Source of the DNA: Albula goreensis
Lineage: Eukaryota > Chordata > Actinopteri > Albuliformes > Albulidae
NCBI GenBank assembly: GCA_022829145.1
Contig: CM040752.1
Span: 29,786,086-29,850,085, forward strand
Direction of reading: 5' to 3'
DNA: 64,000 nucleotides
Position numbers and translations under genes: made by a program. The notes beneath the pieces were generated by a model, which was not told the origin of the DNA, did not search any database, and was given only the letters and a program-made list of their open reading frames with translations. Position 1 is the first letter of the stretch; every line of letters starts with the position of its first letter. This document shows positions 1 through 11,725 of the stretch, piece after piece.

Positions 1-1916
1 TTAAAACATGATTTGCCAAGAAAGTTGGTTAAGTAGGTCAGCTTTAAAAATATATGTATATAATTTGAAGTTAAGTCAGATTTCCCTTTCCAAAAAGGAT
101 TTACTGGGATTAATATAAAGTTAATTGGAAAGCTCTAAACTGTACCTGATCAAGGGGGGAAAAAAATTCAGAAACAGTCACGTGCACATGTGGATCTTAA
201 AGAAGGGCCATATATCTCCCGCATCAGGTGATCTTATGGATTTAATCTGAATGTAGAGGCTGCTAAGAAATTAAATCAGAAACCAATATCCATGGCTGTT
301 GGGATTGGAATTTGAATTTCAACAGGAGCGTGCTGCAAAATCTGTCTGGCTAACCCAGATTTTCTCCCCCGGCCCAGAGTGCACTTTGTGTCGCTCCATA
401 GCGCAGATCAGAAACTGTATGCACCACGGCCCTGCGGCCCATTAAGAAATTAAGGTCACGATGCAGGGAGTGATGTGTGAGCCTCTCTCATGGTGTATGG
501 TGAAATGCAGCACACATAACAGAGTGTGGAGTAGCGAACTGCTAAAGGCAGACACAATATGGGCTATTTAATTCCTCCATTACATCTTTTCTGTGTCAAG
601 GGAAATAATGATTTCCCTCTCTCTGTGGTCTGAAATTGCAGTCACTCTCCTCCCTATATGTCATTTCAAAGTACACTTTAAACAAAAAAAAAAAAAAAAA
701 AGCTACATTATTGCTGCTGTCTCTTATTACCGTGCCCTATTTTCAGCACTGCATGTAAAGTCAAATAATCAGATCCCTGATATATTTGAGCAGAGAGTTT
801 TTCAGTTTGATCTAAGCTCTGTCTGTTTGAGCTACAGTTATGACTTGGTTCCTCATTCTTCTGTAGCTACATTTAGTGCCGTTTGTTAGAGATTGTTTAC
901 ACTGGCAGAAAGAGGCTAAAATGGCTGAATTTTTATACTAGATGTAAGAGACATGCAATGAAAAGTTGGCAAGACATTCTACACCACGTACAGAAATAGC
1001 ATGCAACGGATGTCTTCCTCTGAAAAGTCCATTGCTAAATGTGTTGGCTTGAGTGCATGTCTTGTCAAACTGGCCCATCCTTCAAGGACCCAGCCAAGTA
1101 ACCTCTCTACTGTGAAAATGCTAAAGAAATGCAGAGCACTGATGTTGATCTCTTGTAGGTCACATACCAACTAGCAAATTTTACCAATGTAAATCAGCCC
1201 CCTATGTAAATGGCAAATGTAAATGAGCTTCATTTATGACACGAGCACTCTCAGGGTACTGTTGTGTTGTTGGTAAATTTTGACTTGTTTCCAGGCTTTT
1301 AGTGGGGCATGCTGGAACTCAGTTTGTGACTCCTCACTTTGATTAGAGTAGTCTGTCTGACCTGTGTGTCCCAGTCTGAGGGCAGCGTTCTGGGGCAGGT
1401 CGATCTGCAGCTGGGCTAGGCCTGCGCAGATGGCCAATCGCTTCATGTTCGCATTTCCCCTGAGCGCTGAGGTCCGGGAGAGTGATTGATGCTTGTCCTG
1501 ATTCGCCCCTACCTCCCCTTTCTTTTGTCAGCCTAGAAACAGTGTTGGGTCTTCCTTTCACTGGGTTCTCTCATAATGAATCCTGCATGTCTCCCAGGGT
1601 GAGCACTAAAACGTCCATAAAATGAGTGGCTCCTTGTGCCGCTAGGGTTCTCTGGCACACTTAAAAGCTTTATTCACAAGAACACAAAGATCACAGTCAA
1701 ACTGAAATTATTACTGCTTTTAGAGAAAATGATTCTGGCTCTCACTGGTGTGCGGCGAGCCAAATCTGTTTCCTTGAGTTAATGGCAAAAAAAAAAATTA
1801 CTGTAAGGTGATGATTTTGTTGGGATAATTTTGCTACAATTTTATGTGGAAAAAAAAAAAAAAAAGCGACCTGTTCTTGAGACTCAAGTATTTTCATGTT
1901 CTCTCTGTACTTCCAG
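1..1916 (+). other. bicd2: bicd2 intron 1 (3' part)
   Basis: This is non-coding sequence upstream of the first visible bicd2 exon. It ends in a pyrimidine-rich tract and an AG acceptor at 1915-1916. I looked for the family's N-terminal exon (start codon, CC1 box region, about 80 residues) and did not find it, so that exon must lie left of the window. The stretch holds an A18 run at 684-701 and an A16 run at 1850-1865. Short open frames here have no family resemblance and no splice support. Confidence 0.8.
684..701. repeat. poly(A) tract, 18 bases
   Basis: An uninterrupted run of 18 adenines inside bicd2 intron 1. It is a simple mononucleotide repeat. No retroposon body is recognisable immediately upstream, so it is not assigned to a SINE. 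Confidence 0.9.
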
Positions 1917-2129
1917 GCCTTCGGCCAAGCCTACTCCAACCACAAGAAGGTGGCAGCGGACGGGGAGAGCCGGGAGGAGTCCCTGATCCAGGAGTCGGCC
2001 TCCAAAGAGGCGTACTACGAGCAGAGGGTCCTGGAGCTGCAGACAGAGCTGAGGCAGATGAGGAACGTCCTGACCAACACCCAATCAGAGAACGAGCGCC
2101 TGGCCTCCATCGCCCAGGAGATGAGAGAG
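1917..2129 (+). CDS. bicd2: bicd2 coding exon 2 (CC1 segment of the dynein adaptor BICD2)
   Basis: This exon is 213 nt (71 codons, phase 0 at both ends), with acceptor ttccag and donor gtgagc. The protein begins [18 protein letters not shown] and runs through [10 protein letters not shown] and [15 protein letters not shown]. These are diagnostic of BICD2; BICD1 differs (AFGQSFSIHRKVAEDG). BICD2 links dynein and dynactin to cargo, and CC1 is the N-terminal coiled coil that recruits and activates the motor. If exon 1 supplies 80 residues as in mammals, this exon covers residues 81-151. The serine in QESASK, equivalent to human Ser107 (mutated in spinal muscular atrophy SMALED2), is conserved, as is the serine equivalent to human Ser102. 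Open frames on the opposite strand are shadows of this exon. The gene is partial because its start lies outside the window. Confidence 0.96.
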
Positions 2130-4952
2130 GTGAGCTAGAAACAGAACCCCAAAACCGACCAAACCCCACCCACAAATCCACTGTGAGTGCCCTCCCTGCA
2201 CTGAAACCCCACCCAGGAGTATGCCTTATATGTGCCCTTTGTGCAGGAGTGGCTTGAACCATGCCCTCAAACACAAGTTTAATCATGCTGCAGATGAAAG
2301 AAACATAGCTGAAAAGCCACAAAGGCATTACCGCCGTGTTTACTTGGAACTGTATCAGATTAAACTAACAATATTGAAGTTGGTTTTACATTATGATACA
2401 TTTATTAATTGGGCTTCAAGTCACATGATATTGACAATGCAATCCCTTTGTTCCGGTTGGAATTATTGAGTTATTGGCGTTATGTCAGCAAGCTTTTGGT
2501 AGAGTGGAAGACCTTATCGGGGGTGAATGGCTCTGTTGTCTGTACTAACTCACATGGCCATTTTTACGCACCAGAATGGCCTCCACGCTAATGCACAACA
2601 AACAGCATCAGTGTCGCCGCCATGGAGGGGAATGTTAGTATTTAAACACATGACACACCGAGGAACAGCGGTAAAAGACAAGCAGGGGGATAATAGCTCT
2701 GTTTCTCTGCCCCTGCAGTCCATTGGTGGGGGTGGCTGAGCACTGGGCCTTGCCTAGGTATTTATGTGGTGTGTGCTGCCTTTGAGTTCCCTGGCCGGGT
2801 GGGGCGGCCGAAATTACAGGGGAGCGCTGAACACTCGCTTAGGGCCAGAACAGGACTGTTTTGGGTGGAGACACCGCTTTGGATTAAAGCAGGGCGTGTC
2901 CGTCAGGCATGCCAGTAAATCTTGCTGGTGCCGATTTTCGAAGCGCTGCCATTTTGAAACAAGCCCTCAGATAGGTCAGCTAGGCTTCTGGATTGACGCT
3001 TTGCCCATGGACATACTGGGCTCTCTTTGCAGCAGGTTAGTTCTTCCCAGCACAGCAGTGCTGGTTCTCTGCATGCGTGTTTCAGGATGAAGCCGTTTGG
3101 AGACGTGCGCTAATCACCCCTACATCATATGCACAGCACCACGTATGCTCCTCCGCACAGCGGACACGGTTAACACTCATAACGGTCGAATCTGACAGGC
3201 TCTTCGTTTTTAAACCAGACACGACACTCTGCCTGTCCCCGGGGTGTCTTCCCGAACAGCTCAGTTGATGATCTCTGTCGTGTTACTGTATTGTGAATAT
3301 TCATGGCCAGGCAGACCTGGAACGTGTTCAGGACTGAATAATTGGCAGCTCAATCGACCCTGCAGGTATCGATAGTGCGGAACCAAACAAGAAATGGCAT
3401 CTCTGCCAGCAAATATTCATTACCGCCTGCTCTCAGCAGACCGCTTAAGATTCAGTGGTGCAGGGACAGGCGCATTCAACACGGAGACAAGCAGAGACAG
3501 AAACCTGTCACATGAATAACTTACTCTTGATAATAGTCGACACAGAGATTGATAATGCATAGACTGGTTCTCTCAGCCGTCACAGATTTGTTTATCGCTA
3601 TGCATTGAGAGCAGTATGGATTTAGAAACAGTGGGCAGGGAACAGTACAGAAGCAGAAACTGTAGCTGGGGATCAGAGTATAAGGATAAACAGTGGTTGG
3701 AGTGCATTGTGGATGTGGAACCGCGAGAGGTATGTATTCATGTTTGCATGCCTAACCTTCACCGAGTTTGGCATCAGTCTCATCCCCCATGCAACAAATT
3801 GCCCCCGAGCTGATTGGCAGAGAGGATTCTGGGAACTTCAGTCTGATCAAACGAAGGTGCCCTGCCACAACCGATCCTTCATATGATAAGACACCACCCT
3901 CTCTTGATTATAGAGAATAACAACGAACCTCCAGCTCGAATTTAAGCAGCAAATGACCTTTATGAAATTCCATTTACATTCACAGCTAATTGACCCTAAT
4001 TTAGAACAGACGAACCTCTCGATCTATTAGGGGCAGTCTTGAGATGATGGAGATAACAAGAGGGCTGCATGTTGAAAGCCCGTGCGCTTTTCTTTGAAGG
4101 AGGCATAGCGCTTTCAAGCTTGCGTCTGATACACAAGGGAATAGGGAGGTGGGGTGGGGGCTGGGGGGTGGCTGGCAAGGCAGAGCTGTCACCTCTGAAT
4201 CCAGATTTTGATCTGTAGGACAGACTTCCACCCACAGGCAGTAGGAATGAACATATTCAAATGTCAGCTAAGTATTGTTTATTGGGCACGGCCTCCAGAG
4301 CTGCCTTTTAAGATTGCAGGTGTTTGGTCATTGCTGCAATGGAGGACAGAAGGACAGGGGAGCAGCCCTTAGTGTTTAGCGGTTGTGTGCTAGTTCTGGT
4401 TATTCCACAGTGTTCTGCGCTGAACCTCAGTCGCTGTGACAAGCTCGGAGCAGCATTCCCCTGAGACACAGCAGGGTGTATTTGCCTTGTCTCAGGACGG
4501 GATTTCTTTTTGGAGCGTGCCCTTTTACTCTGATCCAGTCGCCTGCCCCCCTCCCTCCCCCACCCTCGTCCCTGTCCCACCCCCAGGACACAGACGCTGT
4601 CAGCCCGCGCCTGTCCTTGTCTCTGTCCCTCGTTTCATCCTGGAATCGATCGGACCCACAGATACGCCTGTCTCTCTGCAGACATGGGGTAGCCCCTCAG
4701 GGGAAGAGAGCAGGAATGGCAGGCCCTGGCCCAGCCCTTAACCACCACCCCCCAGCCCCCTTCCTCGGGCAGGGAATTAGGTCTGCAGCCTGCAGCTCTG
4801 GGAGGGAGGAGGAGGGCCGGGGGGGAAGGCAAAGCTGCCATCTGGAGGGCCGAGCCCTGCCTGTGTGTTTATTTTCCACCACTGTTGTTCCCTCCTCTTC
4901 CTGTTAACACTTTGAAGTTGGAGAAAAACACAACGTAACCACCATGAATCTC

Positions 4953-4976
4953 TTTTTTTTTTTTTTTTTTTTTTTT
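4953..4976. repeat. poly(T) tract, 24 bases
   Basis: An uninterrupted T24 run in bicd2 intron 2. It could be the tail of a minus-strand retroposon, but no body is recognisable, so it is called a simple repeat. Confidence 0.9.
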
Positions 4977-5599
4977 CTCCCTTGTATTATCCTGCCTCTT
5001 CTCTATGGCGTGGCCCTTCCCTGTTGTTTATGCACTGTGGGAAATGTAAATGTTTTCCTGTTCACAGCACAAGCTAATGATTAGCCTGTTTACTGAGAAA
5101 GTAAATAAAACGTTTCTGCCAGAAGTGGAATTTGCTAGTAAACTATTCACAATGTGTCTTTCTCACACTTTGAGAAGGATATTCATTTCAACTCTTGCAG
5201 GAATTAGGCAGAAAATGACAAGTCTGAGTTTCCTTAAATTAGAGATTACGGCAAGAGTTTCCGCGTCAACGTCCTTAAGACGACGATTTTGTCAGAAGTG
5301 CTTAAGATTTTCAACAGCCTCAGAATCCTTCGTGAAACTGGCTGGCCCTCTTTGTCCCTGCTGCCAAATTTGTTTAAGATGGATTTCACTATTTCCAGAT
5401 GTGGTTTTTCGAAGGATATGTTCCCAGACTTGAGACATGGTTTCATTTTGTATTTGAAATGGGAGCAGGAGAGGTGCTCAGTATTCCTCGTTTCTGTGCA
5501 GTGTCTTGTAGTGAAGTGTTTTCCTTTTTTAAAAAATCTGGACATGTCTGGGCAGCAGGTCTCCCTGCTTATGGGGGGGGTAGTTGGGGGAGAATAGCT

Positions 5600-6065
5600 G
5601 AGCTGAACTGTTCTGGCAGCTGTGGATATTTGCATAGCCTGCACGAAACCGAACTCCTCTAGGAGCAGGTACTACTGTGGCGTGGCTTGCACAAAGCTGA
5701 ACTGCCCTGCAAGCAGTACTGGTTAGCATGGCCTATGCAAAGCTGAATTGCTTTTTTTCCATTAGCACACAGTATGCAAAGCTGTACTGCTGTGGGGCGG
5801 TTGTCGTTAGCCTAGCTTCTGTGAAGCTGGTTGGCTCTGTGCTGCTTAGCGTAGCCTGCTCAAAGCAAAACTGCTTTGACAGCAATGCATGGTAGCACAG
5901 CCTCTGCAAAAGCTGAAGTGCTCTGGAAGCTATTGTAGTCAGCATAGTGTGCATAAGACTGGACCCTCCTGGATTCAGTGTTAATTAGCATAGCTTGCTC
6001 AAAGCTGAATTTCCTTGGATGCCATGCTCGTTAGCATAGCCTGCGCAGAGCAGAACTGCTCTGGA
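5600..6065 (+). repeat. Degenerate tandem repeat, unit about 60 bp
   Basis: A motif close to gttagcatagcctgcacaaa followed by gctgaactgctctgg recurs about eight times with substitutions and small indels. Clear instances lie near 5630, 5690, 5730, 5850, 5910, 5985 and 6035. The copies are diverged enough that the array is old or evolves without strong homogenisation. It lies in bicd2 intron 2. No coding potential is claimed. Confidence 0.75.
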
Positions 6066-9000
6066 GCCTGCACTCGGCAGACTAATCTGCACAAAATGAG
6101 CTGCGGCGCACTGGGCGCTGCCGTTGTCGTTAGAGTAATCTTCTGACCATCGTGCTTGATTGAGGAGGGACTTGATTCTGCCTTGTTGCCAGCTAAAGGG
6201 CAGAAGCGTGCAGGAGATAAATGAAATCCCTGATGCGTAGTGCATGATGGAGGGTTGGGGGGGAAAGGGCACTGGGCATGCACTTGCTTTCCTCCTCCAC
6301 TGCAGCGGGCGTGTAGCAGTGCCAGGATGGGAAGTGGTACTCGCCCAAAAGCGGGCACCGTCCGGAAGCTCTCGCAGCTGCACAGCGCGCAGTATCAGAC
6401 ATGTGGTGCTTTGTACTAACAGGGGGGAATGAATGAGCTCCTACCAGTGACTCCAGGAGATGACTTCACCACCCGTAATGCATCAAATCATTCTCATTAC
6501 AGCCGCCGCCATGTGTGTCTCCAGGCCAGCTGGTGCAGAAGCATGACTGCATTGCAGTATTATTGGAGAGAGGGTTCAATACTCTGAAAAGAACTGAGAG
6601 AGGGATGCAAAACTGCGGTATCATCAGCCTCTATGTGTAATCTACATACAGTATCTGTAAATCTCCTACACATAATCGCATACATTATTGTGTCTGTATT
6701 TATTATGTCTGTATTTTGTCTGGATATCTACATATCATCTCTCCAAAGCCTCTACACATACCTGGAAAATAAAGTGTGTGTGTTGTGTGTATGCATGGCT
6801 GTGCATATTGTCTGTCTGTTGAAGGTTAAGGCTGCATTCAGAAATGGGAAAGCAGGTGTCGGTTTCCTCTGTGTTTTGTGCTTTGCATCTCCAGGTCATG
6901 TCTGAACCCCCAAGCGCCAGTGGAAAAAATAACCCAATGCCAGGTGTATGCTGTAACAGGCCTTTCATCTGACTTAGTCTTTCTTTTCATGGCTTTGATG
7001 TCCCGGTCAGGTGGACTCAACAGCGCAAACCCGCAGAACCTGCACACACAGAACAGATTTCACCAAGGCGAGCGTTCCATTGGTTTTACCAACGAACATC
7101 CAGCTTTTGCAACTTATGCAGCAAGGTTGCAACGGAAAAACATTCCATGAAAGCAAGTATTTTGGAAAGATCTCAAGGGAAATGAGAATGCAGAAATGAG
7201 ACATTTAGAACGCGGTCATTTCTGAAAGGAACGTACTTATTTGTACTCAGCCACCCTGAAAATGAAAAGAACCTTCAATGACTGCCTGCTCCAGCTGCCA
7301 TCCTGCAGAGCTGCTTTTGTTTAGATCACACTGTTTTCAAGTATACAGGAGCATGTAGCCAACTCATTTACATATCCTAGGGTGGTGGCGAAGAATGTCT
7401 CTAACGTAATTGAAACAAATCTCCTTGTTCAGATTGTAAGGTGGAGAGACTGATGCAGAGCACTTTGGGTTTTAATCAAGGGTGTTTATGAGGGCTAATT
7501 GCACCCTTCAGATGGTAAATTTTTTGGTAAAGTGGTGGGAACTAGTGCTGTTGCAATGATTTTGGGGTTTCTGAGACAGTCCCATTGTCTTTAGTGTGTT
7601 GAATATAATAAGCACAGTCAAAAGCGAATGAGAGAGAGAAGGAGGGTGCTGGAAAGAATAGAGTTAAGTGTGGTAGAGAGTCCCTTCCCTTGCCAGCATA
7701 CAGAGTTGCCAGGAAGAGGTGGGAGAATCGTACCACAGATGGGACTTACAGATTCAGCCCTCACAGGAATTCTGGGTAACTAAACCCAGCGTTAGTCTTC
7801 CTTTGTTCCAAATAGGAAATGCAGGACTGATGATGTTGCTGTGAGGAGAACTCTCTGCAGACCAAGGGGGAAAGATAAGGGTCATTTTGGGAAATTTAAT
7901 TAAACTAAAAAGCCTGAAATGTTTTATATTTATTGTGACTTTTTTTGTTTAACTGATGGACGGACCTAAAGAGTTCTCTGGAAACAGAAACTAGTTTTTA
8001 TTGCTGTTTTCTGTAGTAATTTTGTTACTGTAGCTATTGTTTGCTCATGTGTATGATTGCTTGGTTAATACGACAGAGCGGTGAGCATTTTCAAAGGTTT
8101 AAGAGAGTAGTTAACCATCTCAAGCTCAGGGGTAAGGAAGTATTTGAACTCTACTTTATTAATGGGACTCCATGGGTTTGGTAGAGGCACAGCCTGGCTG
8201 TTGATTTGTGGGGGAGTTCAGGGGTCCCTGAAGTCTCCACAGCTTCGGAAAGCAGGGCAGATACTGTACTGTGACCCCCCTCCCACCAGATCAACACCCA
8301 GCAGGGCAGTTCTATTGACCCCTCTGCTTTCAGCCATCGATCGGGCTAATGGCAGGAAACACGCGGCACTCACGAGCCAGGCGGGTGATGTGGGGGAAAC
8401 AGCACCATCTCCGGAGAGGCAGACAGCTGGGGGAACATGCATGATCGTATGGACGCTCGCGGGCGGTAATTAGGGTGTTTTTCGACATGGCTGAGTTATA
8501 GGATTAGCCATCACAAAGGGGAAAATCGGACCGAGACGGCCCTCGCCATAATGGGCGTGACGCCATTAACTCTCGTTTTTCAGCTCGTGGTGCATTCAGG
8601 CTCCTCGCTTATCCGCTGCTCCAGAAACGCCTGCATCAGCATCACCCCGCACGAAGAGCCGAGCCTCCTTCAGCAGCGCTCTGTCGACATACACACTTAT
8701 CAGTAATTCATGTGTGCCGTGGTGAGATTCGCTCTCAGAGGGACCGAGCATGTGCCTTTGTGAATACATGCTAAAATCCCATCCCGGCACCCTTGCTGTG
8801 CAATAATGAAGGAAGTTATTTAGCCGGTAGAATTGATTGGGTTCTGCCACATCATCTCGCTGACGTTAATCCGCAGCTTTAGTTTTAGAAGTTGACGGTT
8901 GACTTTTAACTGGAGGCATTTCAGTATTTGAGAGAAAGTGGGAGAAAAAGAGGGAAATATACAGAGACTGAGAGAGACCGAAAGAGAGAAAGATAGATAG

Positions 9001-11205
9001 AGAGAGAGATGGAACTACTCCAGCAGAAGAGCCTATTACCTTTCCATGTGGAATTGGGGCAGTCAAATGATATTTTGCAGCATACCAACTACTGTGCTTT
9101 AAATAACCTAACTGTCCCGGTGTGCTGCAAAGAGTGCTACATTAAGAGTTCTGTGAGATAGGCCATTGCCTCCCTCTGTTGTGAAGTGTACCGTACACTC
9201 TTAAGGGTTATGTCTGGGAAATTGGGTGGATTTTACATGCTATCTTTCTTCTGCAGAGAGACACCCCCCGTCTGTCCTGAGCTGAATCATTTTATATAAT
9301 ATACAATTTGTTTTATCGACCTGAAGCATATGTCATACCACTTGCCCAAACTTGATTTGATTACCTGGGAACATGCTGTTTATGTGGGTGCAGCTATCAC
9401 AAGTATTCACCTGTCTCAGCAGTGTATCTGAGCCACACCTACCTGGCCTGCATACCCCAACCCCCACCCACAGATGTGCCCACATCACCCTCAGGCAACC
9501 AATTAGAGTGAGAAAAACAGAGCACACAGTTGCTGGCCTCACTCAGACAAAGCATTCACAGCAGCCAAATGTAATAAGCAAAATATGTAACCGTTTTGAC
9601 ATGGGAAGTAACCTGGGAAATTTCAGCAAATGGATGCCAGTCAAGGGAAGGAGAAAAGGAAGGGTTGTTTGTTCAGCCCATTTGAGCTCGTTGAGTTTAA
9701 TTGTACCTATCCCCCATGGTAATTCCACAGCAACTCCCAAGGTTTCACAAGGCAATTGAGAATGACATGGGACTTGTTCCTGGATGACAAAGGAAGCTGC
9801 TCTTTGATCTAGGTTGATGTCGGTTGATGAGTTTGATCTGATGAGCTTCCCAACAGTCAGGCAAGTCCTGGGGGTCCTGTGTAGCTGTCTTCCACAATTG
9901 CATGATGGGTAATCAGTAATCACATGAGTGCTGTACTTTGACCAGCGAGTAAATATTCATCATTGGCAGCCACTGAGCTGGGATCCTGACATTAAACCTA
10001 GTGACCCTGATGTACTTACTGAACCCAACCTGGGCCCGTTGGATGTTTGCTTTAAATTACTGAGTCTAAAACCTCCAGATGTTCTGCATGTAATCCCACT
10101 GGAAGACCACCAGGCCCAAACCGCTCTGCGTATGTCATCGAGATTGATGGTTTATCCCATCCCAACCTTTTAAGCAGTCTTTACTTAACCTTAAAAGAGT
10201 CCCCATTGATTTTGTAATGATTCTGTGTTTGAGTTCATTTAACCGCAAACAGCAAAATCGTGTTAGTCCATAATTCATGATAGCATTCAATTACACAAAA
10301 GATTTATTTCCTTACAGCCCATAGATATGTTACGTTAAACATATGCAGCAGTCACTCTCCTCTAATGCTCTCACTCTCCTCAGGAGTGCTTTAGGAAAGA
10401 GAGAATGTGAGGATTGGAAACAAGGGAAGTTTCCAGTTTCCCAACACCAGCTCACCCGTTAGCCTCCAGAGATGAGCAGGGATGGGGGGTGGCGGGGGGA
10501 GTCTTTCTTTTGCACGGAATTCATTGAAAATTGAAATGTGACCTTGTGTCTTGTCGTACGCCATAATGGAGAGTGGCAGACCCGTATTGCCCCCATCCCC
10601 CACAGCCTGAGCCCAGCGCGCAATTACAGAGCATGTCTATTTTTACTTCCCATCTGCCAGCCCGCCCGGGCTTTTGGGCTAATTTCCTACAGACATCCCC
10701 GTTTGCTCACCAGATACATGCTTTTTATAACGCTCTGACCGCAATCCCAGCATTTCACGTGCTGATGCGGATTATAGATGGGATGATGATGATATACATG
10801 TTTGACCTTCCCTCTGAAAAGCCGGCCGGCTTTCTCCTATATCCCCCCCTCCCCCACCTCCCTCTATCTTATCTGAAAGGCAGTGTGGCCGATCAATCTC
10901 AGCTTTACTGTTTTGTTGCAGGATCTAAATCCACTCCTTTTTTTTTTAAACAGAGCACAACCTTTCAGCTTAAATCATGCGTAGGAGGTGGTGTTTGACC
11001 TGCGACAGAATGGCGGTGGTTGCTTCCTGTTAGTGCCAGCTGACAGCATTATACGAGACAGACTCGCATGCATTCGGTCTTGCTGCAGTATCACGTTTGG
11101 TAATCTCGTCACCTGCCGTCTGGTATCAGAGCGCTTTCCAAGGAAACAAATCACAAAGGTGCCTGAGCTTACCGGGTGCGGATTTATGGGGACAAACCAA
11201 TCTAC

Positions 11206-11227
11206 AAAAAAAAAAAAAAAAAAAAAA
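11206..11227. repeat. poly(A) tract, 22 bases
   Basis: A simple A22 run in bicd2 intron 2. Confidence 0.9.
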
Positions 11228-11664
11228 GATTTGGCTTTACTGCACAAGCTACACGCACACAGAATCCCTCAGGGTAGTAATCTGTCTGAGTTTGGGCTGA
11301 AAGGAGTTTTAGTGCAGATTGGACAAAATCCCCCGAAATTGCTGATTTGTATTTTTTTTTTTTTGAGTGCAGTGTTGAGACTTAAGACCTGATATGCAGT
11401 GAAAGACACTTTTTTTTTAAAAAGTGGTGCCGATGTGCTTGGTCTGCTGATAACGGCTTATGAGGGAATGGCTCAGGTTCTAAAATCGACTCTGTTCTTA
11501 TATGGCGCTTAGGATATACGGTAATCTCTCAGAGGAGAGATCTCCACTTCTACTCATGTTCTTTCCTCTCTTGGCTCTGTAGGACTTTTAGGGACTTTTT
11601 ACAGTCCCAAAAGAAGAAGTTAAGGTGACGGGCGCCAAGGGCCTGCTGCCAGACACTCAGTCAA

Positions 11665-11668
<4 letters not shown>

Positions 11669-11720
<52 letters not shown>
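11669..11720. repeat. (AC)26 microsatellite
   Basis: A perfect AC dinucleotide array of 52 bases in bicd2 intron 2, likely to be length-polymorphic. Confidence 0.97.

Positions 11721-11725
<5 letters not shown>

Noticed and set aside
1894-2328. 144-codon minus-strand frame over bicd2 exon 2
   Set aside because: It is antisense to a clear BICD2 exon with splice sites. The Arg/Ser/Pro-rich product is a GC-rich shadow.
4476-4907. 143-codon frame in bicd2 intron 2
   Set aside because: Proline/serine-rich product of a C-rich stretch; no splice signals or homology recognised.
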